The notes under the pieces were generated by a model. The model worked only from the letters and a program-made list of their open reading frames with translations, searched no databases and was not told where the DNA came from. A program made the position numbers and the translations under genes. Of a DNA stretch of 64,000 bases, positions 8,555-17,871 are shown piece after piece. This DNA is from Suilimivivens sp009774465 (GTDB lineage: Bacteria; Bacillota; Clostridia; Lachnospirales; Lachnospiraceae). Every line of letters starts with the position of its first letter. The first letter of the stretch is position 1. The DNA lies in assembly GCA_947382645.1 (NCBI GenBank), contig CANDAE010000014.1, forward strand, positions 35,436-99,435, written 5' to 3'.

Positions 8555-8601
8555 AAGTAATGGTTATTAAAAAAGCGTCAAGTGGAAAGGTATGGATTAG
8601 G

Positions 8602-10386
8602 ATGAAAAAATTTCTGGATTTGATCTCAGAAGAGATGAAAAATGCTTTCGAGGCGGCAGGCTTTGACAGGGAGCTTGGAAAAGTGACTCCTTCTAACAGG
8701 CCGGATCTTTGTGAATATCAGTGTAACGGTGCAATGGCTGGTGCAAAGCTTTATAAAAAAGCGCCCATTATGATTGCAAATCAGGTGGTGGAAGTGTGCA
8801 GGGACAGTAAAGTGTTTTCACAGATTGAGGCGGTGAATCCCGGTTTTTTAAATCTGAAAATAAAAGAAACTTTCATAAAAGACTATTTGGAAAAAATGTG
8901 TCAGGAGGTTAAATTTGGTCTGGAACTGCCAGAGCACCCAAGCCGGATTATTGTGGATTATGGCGGGCCCAATGTGGCAAAACCTCTTCATGTAGGTCAT
9001 TTGCGTTCGGGAGTTATCGGGGAAAGTATTAAGCGGATTGCAAGATATGCCGGTCATGATGTGATTGGAGATATCCATTTGGGAGACTGGGGGCTCCAGA
9101 TGGGACTTATTATTACAGAGCTGAAAGAGCGCCAGCCAAATCTTGTCTATTTTGACGACGATTATACAGGTGATTATCCAAAGGAGGCGCCTTTTACCAT
9201 TTCTGAGCTGGAAGAAATTTATCCCACAGCCAGCGGCAAGTCTAAGGAGGATTCTTCCTATAAGGAACGTGCATTAGAAGCAACCTTTAAGCTGCAGAGC
9301 GGTGTCCGGGGATATCGGGCATTATGGAACCATATTATGGAAGTTTCCGTGACAGACCTTAAGCGGAACTATGAAAATCTGAATATAGATTTTGATTTGT
9401 GGAAGGGAGAATCTGACGTTCATGATATGATTCCGGGGATGGTGGATTATTTAAAGAAAGAGGGCTATGCCTATTTAAGCGACGGTGCCCTTGTAGTGGA
9501 TGTAAAGGAAGAAGCTGATACAAAGGAAATTCCGCCCTGCATGATTTTAAAGTCAGATGGCGCTTCTTTATACAACACTACGGATCTTGCTACAATTATG
9601 GACAGAATGAGACAGTATCACCCTGACAGAATGATTTATCTGACGGATAAAAGGCAGGATCTTTATTTTGAGCAGGTGTTCCGCTGTGCAAAAAAGACAA
9701 AGCTGGTAACGTCGGATACGGAGCTTTTACACATTGGATTTGGTACAATGAACGGAAAAGACGGAAAGCCCTTTAAGACCAGAGAAGGCGGCGTGATGCG
9801 TCTTGAAGTGCTGATTAACGAGATCAATGAAGAAATGTACCGGAAGATTACGGATAACCGCCAGGTAGATGAACAGGAGGCCCGTGATACCGCAAAGGTG
9901 GTGGCCCTTTCTGCAATTAAGTATGGGGATTTATCCAATCAGGCCTCCAAGGATTATATTTTTGATATGGACAAGTTTACATCCTTTGAGGGAAATACCG
10001 GTCCCTATATTTTGTACACAATCGTAAGAATTAAATCTATTTTAAATAAAGTAAAGGAGCAGGGAGATTTTGGAACAGAGGAGCTTGGCAAAGCAGGCAC
10101 TTTACTTTGTGATGCAGGAAGTGAAGCTGAAAAGTCGCTTATGCTGTCCCTGGCAGGATTTAATGCAATGATGGAGACTGCTTATGTGGAAACTGCGCCT
10201 CATAAGGTCTGTGCCTATATATACGATCTGGCAAATGCTTTTAACCGGTTTTACCATGAAACCAAAATTGTTACGGAAGAAAATCCGGAGAAGAAAAACA
10301 GTTGGCTTGCGCTTTTACTGCTTACCAGAGATGTGCTGGAGACCTGTATTGATGTACTTGGCTTTTCAGCGCCGGAAAGAATGTAG
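8602..10386 (+). CDS. argS: Arginyl-tRNA synthetase
   Basis: A 594-residue class I synthetase that charges tRNA-Arg. The N-terminal additional domain carries NRPDLCEYQCNGA, the HIGH-type motif is HVGHLRSG near residue 130, and a KTREGG stretch replaces KMSKS, as is common in ArgS. The C-terminal DALR anticodon-binding domain ends in a normal LGFSAPERM tail. The ATG at 8602 gives the family N-terminus MKKFLDLI; an in-frame start at 8560 would add 14 unusual residues and probably overlaps the transcription start. Confidence 0.96.
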   Translation: MKKFLDLISEEMKNAFEAAGFDRELGKVTPSNRPDLCEYQCNGAMAGAKLYKKAPIMIANQVVEVCRDSKVFSQIEAVNPGFLNLKIKETFIKDYLEKMCQEVKFGLELPEHPSRIIVDYGGPNVAKPLHVGHLRSGVIGESIKRIARYAGHDVIGDIHLGDWGLQMGLIITELKERQPNLVYFDDDYTGDYPKEAPFTISELEEIYPTASGKSKEDSSYKERALEATFKLQSGVRGYRALWNHIMEVSVTDLKRNYENLNIDFDLWKGESDVHDMIPGMVDYLKKEGYAYLSDGALVVDVKEEADTKEIPPCMILKSDGASLYNTTDLATIMDRMRQYHPDRMIYLTDKRQDLYFEQVFRCAKKTKLVTSDTELLHIGFGTMNGKDGKPFKTREGGVMRLEVLINEINEEMYRKITDNRQVDEQEARDTAKVVALSAIKYGDLSNQASKDYIFDMDKFTSFEGNTGPYILYTIVRIKSILNKVKEQGDFGTEELGKAGTLLCDAGSEAEKSLMLSLAGFNAMMETAYVETAPHKVCAYIYDLANAFNRFYHETKIVTEENPEKKNSWLALLLLTRDVLETCIDVLGFSAPERM

Positions 10387-10460
10387 CGGGTGTGTCACAA
10401 ATTGTTTGATGTCGGATGTGGACTTAAGATTTACGCGTCTTATCGCGTAACTGCTTCGAA

Positions 10461-12170
10461 ATGGAGAGGAACATGCAGTCAGGGTTAGAGTTGAGAAATA
10501 AGTTGAAATCAATTGATCACCGGGGGTATCCTGCTTATAAAGAACTTAAGGGGCAGTACGATTTTAAAGATTATGTGCTTTCTATCGACCATGTGCAGGG
10601 AGATCCCTTTGCAGCACCATCCAGGCTGTCAGTGCTGGTGAAGGCGGCAAAAGCAGGTTTTCCCGCAGATTTTTATAATACCCATGCAAAGAGGGTTACT
10701 CTGCAGGACCATTTAACCAGACTTTTTGCAGGAGAGGTAAGCGGCGGAAGTTTTCAGGCGAAAGGTTCCGGGAAAAGCGGGCTGCTTGCGGTATCTAAGT
10801 GCGGGCAGCAGGTTTTGGAGAGAACAGCGCTTAAGATAAAGGAGGGAGACATCACCCTTAGATTTGAGGCAGGTTTTCCTGCAAATGGCAGAACCATCAA
10901 TGCCAGAGAACTGGAAAAAATGCTGTTTGACATTCTGCCCTCCTGTGTAAAAAAGAGTCTTTATTATAGTGCGGTAAATCAGGGGAAATTAAAGCAGGCA
11001 ATTTGTCTGTGTGAAGATCAGCAGTACATTCGTGAAAAGTTAAAGGAATTATCTCTCTGTGCATTTATTGCAGACGGAGCAGTCCTTCCCAGAGAAAGCG
11101 GTATTTCTGAAAAGCCCATGAAAGAAGCAGTTCCCTTTCAAAGTCCGGCTTCTTTAAAAGTAACGCTCCAGCTCCCCAATAAGGGGCAAGTGACCGGAAT
11201 GGGAATTCCAAGAGGGATCACTCTTTTTGTGGGAGGCGGTTATCACGGAAAGTCCACCATTTTACAGGCACTTCAAAACGGTGTGTACAATCATGTGATG
11301 GGGGACGGAAGAGAACTGGTGATTACAGATGCATCTGCCATTAAACTTCGGGCGGAGGATGGGCGCAGTATTTCCAATGTGGATATTTCACCTTTTATAA
11401 AGGATCTTCCCAATAAAAAGGATACCACCCATTTTTCTACTGAGGATGCCAGTGGCAGCACTTCCCAGGCAGCGAATCTGATGGAAGGGATTGAAGCGGG
11501 CAGCAGTTTGTTTTTGATTGATGAAGACACTTCAGCAACTAATTTTATGATTAGAGATCAGTTGATGCAGCAGGTGATATCAGGCAGGGAAGAGCCGATT
11601 ACCCCTTTTATCAGCAGGGTAAAAAGCCTGTATCGGGACAGAGGGATTTCCTCCATTATTGTGGCGGGAAGTTCGGGGGCTTATTTCCATGTGGCTGATA
11701 CAGTGATACAGATGAAGGAGTATGTGCCTATTGACATTACGGACAGGGCAAAAGCCGCAGCAGCTTCTTATCCGCCGGTGGAGGGAGAGGAGGCTTTCCC
11801 GGCTTTTTCGGAACACAGATGCCCAAGGCCGGATTTGTCCCTTCGAAAGGACGACAGAATCAAGATTAAGACTATGGGAACCAGCGAGCTTTTGCTGGCA
11901 AGAGAAAGTGTGGAGCTCAGGTATCTGGAGCAGTTAAAGGATCAGGAACAGACTTCCGCGCTGGCATGGATACTAAAGTATGTGCAGCTTAGGCTTCTGG
12001 ATGGAAAAAAGGACTTAAAACAAATCAGCGAACTTTTGGAAAATCAGATAGATAAAAATGGGCTGGAAAGCCTGTTTGAGAGAGGAGATGTGTCCTCTTC
12101 CCTGGCAAGGCCAAGGAAACAGGAAATTTTGGCCTGCATAAACCGGTACCGCAGACTTTATTTTGCTTGA
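10461..12170 (+). CDS. Predicted ATPase of the ABC class (COG3044 type)
   Basis: A 569-residue soluble P-loop protein. The N-terminal half has the family SIDHVQGDPFAAPSR segment. The central ATPase has a Walker A GGGYHGKST near residue 258, an ABC-like signature in DASGSTSQAANL near 332, and a Walker B LFLIDEDTS near 354. The C-terminal part carries an arginine-rich helical tail. These ABC_ATPase-family proteins are widespread in Clostridia and lack membrane domains; the cellular role is not established, though a trypanosome relative is linked to RNA editing. It sits between argS and a tRNA gene. A start at ATG 10473 is also possible. Confidence 0.85.
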   Translation: MERNMQSGLELRNKLKSIDHRGYPAYKELKGQYDFKDYVLSIDHVQGDPFAAPSRLSVLVKAAKAGFPADFYNTHAKRVTLQDHLTRLFAGEVSGGSFQAKGSGKSGLLAVSKCGQQVLERTALKIKEGDITLRFEAGFPANGRTINARELEKMLFDILPSCVKKSLYYSAVNQGKLKQAICLCEDQQYIREKLKELSLCAFIADGAVLPRESGISEKPMKEAVPFQSPASLKVTLQLPNKGQVTGMGIPRGITLFVGGGYHGKSTILQALQNGVYNHVMGDGRELVITDASAIKLRAEDGRSISNVDISPFIKDLPNKKDTTHFSTEDASGSTSQAANLMEGIEAGSSLFLIDEDTSATNFMIRDQLMQQVISGREEPITPFISRVKSLYRDRGISSIIVAGSSGAYFHVADTVIQMKEYVPIDITDRAKAAAASYPPVEGEEAFPAFSEHRCPRPDLSLRKDDRIKIKTMGTSELLLARESVELRYLEQLKDQEQTSALAWILKYVQLRLLDGKKDLKQISELLENQIDKNGLESLFERGDVSSSLARPRKQEILACINRYRRLYFA

Positions 12171-12195
12171 ACACTTTTTTTAAGTGTGGTATACT
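12167..12195 (+). promoter_or_regulatory. Promoter of tRNA-Gly
   Basis: TTGAAC at 12167-12172 and TATACT at 12190-12195 are 17 bases apart and end 9 bases before the tRNA. The -35 overlaps the TGA of the upstream ATPase gene, and the spacer holds a small AACACTT/AAGTGT inverted repeat. Confidence 0.75.
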
Positions 12196-12204
12196 GTAGA
12201 AAGT

Positions 12205-12275
<71 letters not shown>

Positions 12276-12280
12276 TGTAA

Positions 12281-12338
12281 AAAGCCGCAATCGCAGGGGT
12301 TTCTTTATTGAAAACAAGGGATTGCGGCTTTATTTTTG
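12281..12338 (+). terminator. Rho-independent terminator after tRNA-Gly
   Basis: AAAGCCGCAATC (12281-12292) and GATTGCGGCTTT (12320-12331) form a perfect 12-bp stem with a 27-base loop, followed by ATTTTTG. The next 110 bases up to the convergent Abi gene show no clear feature. Confidence 0.8.
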
Positions 12339-12451
12339 CTTTATTTTATAATTTGACTTTATGGCCTAAAATATGAAATTGTTAAATTTTTGTCATGAAA
12401 TTTGTCACGAATTCATAGCGTGGTCGGTTTTCCACCCACCCAATTTTACAG

Positions 12452-13462
12452 TTATGAAGGAAAGCGTTTGTATATCATGGCATTTAACCGCTCAAAGATA
12501 TTATTTGGCAATCGAAAAATTTCAAAAATTGTCTTATCGTTAATTATAATGTTTCTATAGGGCATTAAGGTATACTTTAAGTCTTGTAAAAAATTTGTTA
12601 ATAGATAGCGGTCATTAAGTAATATAAAGCAGATGAGTATAATTGCAAAGGTATCATTTTTTCCATGTCCTTTATTGTATTCATTAATACTTATATTTCC
12701 ATATGTGAGGGCTAACAGGGCATTTTTGGGTAATACTGGAAGATTACTCATATTAAACGTTCTGTTTCCATGTGCTATATTGTTACGAAATTCCTTCAAC
12801 AAATTGAAGGATTGCAAAATAAATTCCTTTTTTTCTTCTGTGGAGAGACTGCTACTTTCTATGAAATGCTCGCAAATAGTTTGCTTATCTATGGGCTTTA
12901 GAATAGTATACCATTTTATAGCTAAACCCAGGGGAATTGCAGTTACAAGTATCCATGCGGGGATGTGATTTTTATCATTAGCATAATGCGCAACACTGGG
13001 ATTGAGATTAGGAGAAGTAAGAACTCCCTTAATCTTTTTTAAAATATTATTTCGTCCTGCCCCATTATAATTGTCACGAAATAAATAATCGGATGGATTG
13101 GTATTAGTCATATCATATGGATCAGTATAGACACCATATTTTTTTGAAACTAAGTAAGACAATCTAGTCTTTAAATAGCGTTCTGTGAATAAGATATATT
13201 TTAAAATGATACTGTTGAGATTTGTATCAATTATATGCAGCGTATATAGATCTTCAAAGGTTGTTCCTTCTGAAAAATTTTCACTTCCTTGAACAGATAA
13301 AAAAGTATTTTTATATCCATTAATGATAGTATAGTAGGAAAGGCTGCCCAAAATTTGTTTAGCAAAGGAAGGATTATTTATTATTATATTACGGGATTTC
13401 AGAATGGAAATCTGCTCATCATACGTTTTAAATGGTTTTTCAAATGGAATGTTATTATTCAT
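12452..13462 (-). CDS. Abi_2 family (AbiD/AbiF-like) abortive infection protein
   Basis: A 336-residue protein that starts with the family pattern: FEKPFKTYDEQISILKSRN, then LGSLSYYTIINGYKN. Near residue 225 EFRNNIAHGNR holds an R-x4-H motif of the HEPN RNase superfamily, to which Abi_2 belongs. Relatives abort phage infection, probably by cutting RNA. The ATG lies only eight bases after a terminator hairpin of a short leader RNA, and the only G-rich ribosome-binding candidate is the 3' arm of that hairpin. Codon use is AT-richer than the flanking housekeeping genes, consistent with transfer. Confidence 0.85.
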   Translation of the reverse strand: MNNNIPFEKPFKTYDEQISILKSRNIIINNPSFAKQILGSLSYYTIINGYKNTFLSVQGSENFSEGTTFEDLYTLHIIDTNLNSIILKYILFTERYLKTRLSYLVSKKYGVYTDPYDMTNTNPSDYLFRDNYNGAGRNNILKKIKGVLTSPNLNPSVAHYANDKNHIPAWILVTAIPLGLAIKWYTILKPIDKQTICEHFIESSSLSTEEKKEFILQSFNLLKEFRNNIAHGNRTFNMSNLPVLPKNALLALTYGNISINEYNKGHGKNDTFAIILICFILLNDRYLLTNFLQDLKYTLMPYRNIIINDKTIFEIFRLPNNIFERLNAMIYKRFPS

Positions 13463-13470
13463 ATATAGTT

Positions 13471-13541
13471 AAAAACCCCCTTATCATTTAATGATAAGAG
13501 GGTAATCTCCAGTCGCCTTAGGCGGCAACCATTTCTGTTGT
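13471..13541 (-). ncRNA. Short structured leader RNA ending in a terminator before the Abi gene
   Basis: From the predicted start near 13541 the minus-strand RNA has a first hairpin, GTTGCC with GGCGAC (about 13529-13512). It is followed by a strong hairpin, CCCTCTTATCATT (13502-13490) with AATGATAAGGGGG (13488-13476), and five U. The RNA would be about 70 bases. The terminator sits between promoter and Abi ORF, so most transcripts should stop there. An abiF RNA motif near such genes has been described; whether this RNA belongs to it needs a covariance-model search. Confidence 0.6.
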
Positions 13542-13547
13542 GTGATC

Positions 13548-13576
13548 ATCTTATCATTATGAATGTTGAATGTCAA
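13548..13576 (-). promoter_or_regulatory. Promoter of the Abi leader RNA
   Basis: On the minus strand a consensus TTGACA (13576-13571) is followed after 17 bases by TAAGAT (13553-13548). The -35 overlaps the TGA stop of the upstream small gene. Confidence 0.65.
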
Positions 13577-13968
13577 GCGAATTTTATAGGATCGCCTACT
13601 CTTATTAAAGGATCTTTAGGTATCAAAGGCTGAATATCGTTCTTATCTATATTGAGAGGAACATATTCTTCTATTGTACGTTCAAGAAGAGGCGAAAGCG
13701 CTAATGGAAATGTTTTCTGCCGAGTTTCCATGTTTCTACATATTGAATATTTTTCCGCTGTCTGTACGACTTCCAGAGAGGCTTTTATATACATATACGT
13801 ATCCAATAGGGTGCCATCCAAATTTTTCAGGGTATCAACTAATTCGTAGACTTGAATTTCAGCACCTGTTTGTAAAGTGTCTTTTCCGACATTGACAATA
13901 ATTGTGCGTTCATCAATTATTCGAATTACGTTTCCGATACAATAAGAATCATGTTTGTTAAAATTCAT
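13573..13968 (-). CDS. Hypothetical protein, 131 residues
   Basis: The frame has a GGGAGGAC ribosome site ten bases before the ATG. The protein is soluble and beta-rich: an N-terminal stretch, GNVIRIIDERTIIVNVGK, followed by GAEIQVYELV, looks like a small barrel domain. No signal peptide, membrane segment or catalytic motif is visible. The family is not recognised. It ends exactly where the promoter of the Abi leader begins, so it may belong to the same accessory locus. Confidence 0.6.
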   Translation of the reverse strand: MNFNKHDSYCIGNVIRIIDERTIIVNVGKDTLQTGAEIQVYELVDTLKNLDGTLLDTYMYIKASLEVVQTAEKYSICRNMETRQKTFPLALSPLLERTIEEYVPLNIDKNDIQPLIPKDPLIRVGDPIKFA

Positions 13969-14025
13969 TTAAATTTGTCCTCCCTTATTCAGGCTTCAAT
14001 TCAGTAGAAAATGCTTTTCATTTTT

Positions 14026-14949
14026 TCAACTAAAACAATGCCCACACGTCGTATACCCCTGGCCGATTAAATCACTCAAAATCAAACTGGAAGTATCATA
14101 GTTTTGCGGTGCTATTTTAGGGACATCACTGCAGGTTGGGCGGTGAACTACCTTACTTTCAGTGTTTAAAACATAGCTGTCAGTAGTATTTTGCTGATTA
14201 GTATTGTCGTAAGTGTTAAAATTGTTTGAAGTTTCCGCCTGTAGAGGTTGTGTATTTTGCACTGCCTGCGTATCCTGAGACATTTGTGCATCCTGTAAAA
14301 CAGAAGCGGCAGATTCTTGCTGACCATTATTCTGTACTTCGCCAGTCTCAGCATTTATCGTATATTCTGCCAGAAGCATGCCGCTGAATAGGCTTTTGGC
14401 GTCATGCTCTTCTTCATTTACATGTTCATAAACAGATACGTTCAGCATTCCGGGCTGCGGCATGGAGATAGAGCCGGTAGTGTTTGTGGCGTAATTTATA
14501 ATAGCATGAATCTCATCATCTGAACCGAATAGTTTCTGATAATAGCCGAGGGCATATTCGGTTATGTCTGCTGCGTTAGAGAGGGTAGCAATTTTCCATT
14601 TTCCGGTTTCATCGTTAATTACAGAGTCAGAAAACCAAAATTCAATTCCATTAATCTGATAGGAACCGGATTCAATTGTTACGTCGGGTAAAATGGTGGG
14701 AGATGGAGCAGATTCCGTGTTTTCAGAACCGGCTGCCAAAGCCAGAGCAGCAGTGCCAAAGCTTTCATTGCCGGAGTTATCAGCCTGAACAGTTCCAGAG
14801 CCCTGGGAGGAACCGGAACCTGATTTGCTGGGAAAAGAGCCATTGATGCCGGTATAGATAATGATAAATGCAACCAGAGCCGCAGCACATAGCCCTATTG
14901 CTGCCAGAAATGCAGTTAGAATGTTAAGCAGTTGATTCTTTTTTTTCAT
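14026..14949 (-). CDS. Membrane-anchored protein with a C-terminal four-Cys zinc-type motif
   Basis: A 307-residue protein with one N-terminal membrane helix (about residues 8-30), a Ser/Gly-rich linker, a middle domain of unknown fold and a Gln/Asn-rich spacer. The C-terminus has the pattern YVLNTESKVVHRPTCSDV...CGHC, with spaced Cys and His that probably bind zinc. This end is shared by many otherwise unrelated secreted Firmicutes proteins, often following nuclease or binding domains. Start 14949 is chosen over 15000 for its GAGGAA ribosome site and for the signal anchor beginning there. The function is unknown. Confidence 0.65.
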   Translation of the reverse strand: MKKKNQLLNILTAFLAAIGLCAAALVAFIIIYTGINGSFPSKSGSGSSQGSGTVQADNSGNESFGTAALALAAGSENTESAPSPTILPDVTIESGSYQINGIEFWFSDSVINDETGKWKIATLSNAADITEYALGYYQKLFGSDDEIHAIINYATNTTGSISMPQPGMLNVSVYEHVNEEEHDAKSLFSGMLLAEYTINAETGEVQNNGQQESAASVLQDAQMSQDTQAVQNTQPLQAETSNNFNTYDNTNQQNTTDSYVLNTESKVVHRPTCSDVPKIAPQNYDTSSLILSDLIGQGYTTCGHCFS

Positions 14950-15075
14950 AAGTAAGTTCCTCGAAAGCCATATATTTTGAAACCAAAAACATTGTATCAT
15001 ATTTGCCAGGGAGAATCGACTGCTAAATGAAAGATTTTGCCAGGTTTGGGCAGATTTGTTACACTTGCTGTTTCA

Positions 15076-16422
15076 TCATGTATCAAGGACTTTAAGTATT
15101 TCTTCTTTGCTATTGCAGAAAATTATGGCAAGCCGGGGATCAAAATGACTGCCGCCGGATTCCTGAATGATGCTCAGTGCCTGATCTATAGACATTGGAT
15201 CCTTGTATCTTCGCTTTGAAATCAATGCGTCAAAAACATCAGCGACAGCCATAATTCTTGCACCTATGGGAATATCATTGTCTTTCAGTCCCTTAGGGTA
15301 GCCGCTTCCGTCCCATTTTTCGTGATGGCTTTCCGCAACCTGCGCGGCAATATCAATATATTCTTTTTCTTCAATATTTCCCATAGCCTCTATGATAATG
15401 CGTCCGCCTGCGGTGGTATGAGACTTCATAATTTCAAATTCTTCTTCTGTAAGCCGGTCAGGCTTTTGAAGAATGGAGTCGGAAATGGTGATTTTTCCTA
15501 TATCATGCATGGGAGCAGCTTTGATAAGCAACTCCGCATAATCATCTGTAAGAATTTCAGGGTAATATCCCGCCTTTTGAGCAGCATGTGTTAGAAGCTC
15601 CACATATTTGCTGGTGCGGATTACATGCTCCCCTGTTTCCTGATCACGACTTTCAATCATGGATGCCATGCCGATAATCGTATTTTCCTGAAGAGCAAGC
15701 ATTCTTTGGCTGTGCTCTATTAAAGCCTGTGTTTTGCGTTTGTTTTCTTTTTCCAGAAGGTCTTTATATTTTTCAAGATGTGATGTTATTCCCACGCACA
15801 TTATGATACATACTGCCATAGTGAGACAAATGAGAATAATACATATTTTTTCACTTGCTTCGGCAACTGCAATGCTATGCTCCATCTTTTGAATAGTAAT
15901 ATCCATTTCCTGAGAGATGTATCCGTCTAGAATTTCGATATCACTTGTTATTTTATCAATAAAATCTGTTAGAAATGATGTCATATAATATTTAGCGGTG
16001 GCATCACTGCCTTCACGACTCATTTCAAAGGCATTTTCCGCGTTGCTGAAATAGCTGATTGTATTAGAATAGACGGTGTGGAATAATTGTTCTTTTTCAT
16101 CTGTAGCAATGTTTTCATTAATTTCATCTAACATACTCAAAATATCTTCTTTGAGAAGGGCGGCCTCTTCTTCATAAGATAACATGACTTCAGGAGAATC
16201 TGCCAGAGTATGCCATGAAACAATAATATGGTGCCGGCTCATAAGTCTGCATATATCGGACATGTTCAGTCTGTCCATGAGGTTTTCTTCTATATTCTGC
16301 TCATAGTTTTTCAATATTTCATTCAAGTTGTATTGCATGATGAACATGCTTGAAATGCATACAATACTGGCGAAGAGATTAAGAAGAAACATTTGAAAAG
16401 GAATTCGTTTGATCAGCTTCAT
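15076..16422 (-). CDS. Membrane sensor protein with HD-GYP phosphodiesterase domain
   Basis: A 448-residue protein. A membrane helix at about residues 9-29 and another at about 193-215 bracket a helical extracellular sensor. A short coiled linker then leads to an HD-GYP domain, with ESRDQETGEH, MHDIGKI, HHEKWDGSGYP and ADVFDALISKR. Metal ligands of the family, including the HD pair and the GYP motif, appear intact, so hydrolysis of cyclic di-GMP is likely. The gene follows a solute-binding lipoprotein gene by 26 bases with an AGGAGG site, implying that the lipoprotein feeds signals to this sensor. Confidence 0.9.
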   Translation of the reverse strand: MKLIKRIPFQMFLLNLFASIVCISSMFIMQYNLNEILKNYEQNIEENLMDRLNMSDICRLMSRHHIIVSWHTLADSPEVMLSYEEEAALLKEDILSMLDEINENIATDEKEQLFHTVYSNTISYFSNAENAFEMSREGSDATAKYYMTSFLTDFIDKITSDIEILDGYISQEMDITIQKMEHSIAVAEASEKICIILICLTMAVCIIMCVGITSHLEKYKDLLEKENKRKTQALIEHSQRMLALQENTIIGMASMIESRDQETGEHVIRTSKYVELLTHAAQKAGYYPEILTDDYAELLIKAAPMHDIGKITISDSILQKPDRLTEEEFEIMKSHTTAGGRIIIEAMGNIEEKEYIDIAAQVAESHHEKWDGSGYPKGLKDNDIPIGARIMAVADVFDALISKRRYKDPMSIDQALSIIQESGGSHFDPRLAIIFCNSKEEILKVLDT

Positions 16423-16448
16423 TTAGAACCTCCTGAACGTATATTGCC

Positions 16449-17696
16449 TTAATCAGGCTGAGCTGTAATTTCATTTACCATATCATCTAATAGTGTTTGA
16501 AGATCCTGATTATCAGGGTTTTTGCCTGCGATAGTGATTCCAAAAACATATGCAGGATGCCAGAAGGCGTCTGTTATGCGCTGGGCATAAGCATATTTTG
16601 ACTGTTCTGAAAGCGCGGCAAGCGCAGGAGAAGACTGAACAGCTTCACTGGAAGCAGCATTTATGTTTGAAGGACATTCTCCAATGGTTTCAAAGCGCTT
16701 AATCTGCATAGTTTCATCAGAAAGACATTCAGCCAGTTTCATTGCCCAGGTACTGTTTTCTGAGTGGGGATTAATTCCCAGCAGTTTATAGCCTGAAAAG
16801 CTGCACATTTGTACGCTGTCGCCTGCAAGAGTATAGCAGGGGAGCTTTGCAGCGGCAAAATTTTTACCCCAGATTTCCTTGATAATTTCTGAATTCCAGG
16901 CGCCATTAATGCCTGCAATAATGCTTCCATTTTCAACACCTTCTACAAATCCCTGATCATCGCAGCTTATAAATCCCTCATGAGCTGCGGCATCAAGCAT
17001 TGCTTCCGCTACATCAACTCCTTTATACGGGGTATCAGTCGCATTCCAATTGCAGTAATTAGAGAGCCCATCCCTGTTTAATCCTATTTCCAGTCCGGCT
17101 CCTTTGAAGAAGGAATAAATATACCAGCCGCTTGAGTAATCAATGGCGGTTTTCTTCCCGTTTTGTGCAGAAATATCCAGGATTCGGTCAAGACTTTCCA
17201 CATCTTTACTGGTAAAGTATGCAGAATTGTAATATAGAAAATATCCGTTTCCTGCTGTCAAAGGATAGGCATATAGTTTATTGTCATACATTGCCGCACG
17301 ACATGCACCGTTATTTGCACCGCCATTGGCAGTAATGATCTGATCGGCGTTTTCCGTTATTTCAAGAAGGGCCCCTGCCTGCCTTAAAGCTTCAAACTGA
17401 TCGTCTGCAAACATGTAGATGTCTGCGGCAGACTGAGGATTGGCCAATACTGTCTCCTTTGAGGTCAGTACATTTTCCCTGCTGATTGTTATTTCAAAGA
17501 CAGCTTCATCAGCATATTTTGTTTGAAATGATTTTATTGTCTGATCCAGAAGCTCTCTGTCTCCTTCATCACTCCACCAGATAGATAACTTTACCGTAGG
17601 AAGCGGCTCAGATTTTAGAACGGAACATCCAACAAGTCCCAGAAAAGCCGACAGCAAAGCAGCTGTGGCTAAAATGATTTTATATTTTTTACACAT
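16449..17696 (-). CDS. Extracellular solute-binding lipoprotein (sugar-type)
   Basis: A 415-residue protein with a lipoprotein signal peptide ending LGLVGC, followed by KLSIWWSDEGDRELL, the start of a family 1 solute-binding fold. Start 17696 puts the signal peptide at the N-terminus; upstream starts would add an unsuitable tail. Such proteins normally deliver sugars to ABC permeases, but no permease genes are adjacent. The only close partner, 26 bases downstream, is the HD-GYP membrane protein, so a sensory rather than transport role is inferred. The ligand cannot be deduced. Confidence 0.85.
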   Translation of the reverse strand: MCKKYKIILATAALLSAFLGLVGCSVLKSEPLPTVKLSIWWSDEGDRELLDQTIKSFQTKYADEAVFEITISRENVLTSKETVLANPQSAADIYMFADDQFEALRQAGALLEITENADQIITANGGANNGACRAAMYDNKLYAYPLTAGNGYFLYYNSAYFTSKDVESLDRILDISAQNGKKTAIDYSSGWYIYSFFKGAGLEIGLNRDGLSNYCNWNATDTPYKGVDVAEAMLDAAAHEGFISCDDQGFVEGVENGSIIAGINGAWNSEIIKEIWGKNFAAAKLPCYTLAGDSVQMCSFSGYKLLGINPHSENSTWAMKLAECLSDETMQIKRFETIGECPSNINAASSEAVQSSPALAALSEQSKYAYAQRITDAFWHPAYVFGITIAGKNPDNQDLQTLLDDMVNEITAQPD

Positions 17697-17871
17697 GATT
17701 AATTCCCTTTTCCTATTCATCATAGTGTATAATAAAATGTTCAAAATGGCAATCCTTTCATCTAAATTGCAAATTTATATAGGAAAGGCAGGGCAGATAT
17801 GGTATGATGGTCAGTGGCAGAAGATTGATATTTGCATGGTTCAGATTTAAGGCGAGTGGAAGGATTTTTTT

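Noticed and set aside
13490..13558. AATGATAAGA at the 5' side of the Abi leader could pair with TCTTATCATT of the terminator as an antiterminator.
   Set aside because: The 5' copy overlaps the predicted -10 (TAAGAT), so it would not be in the transcript from the best promoter.
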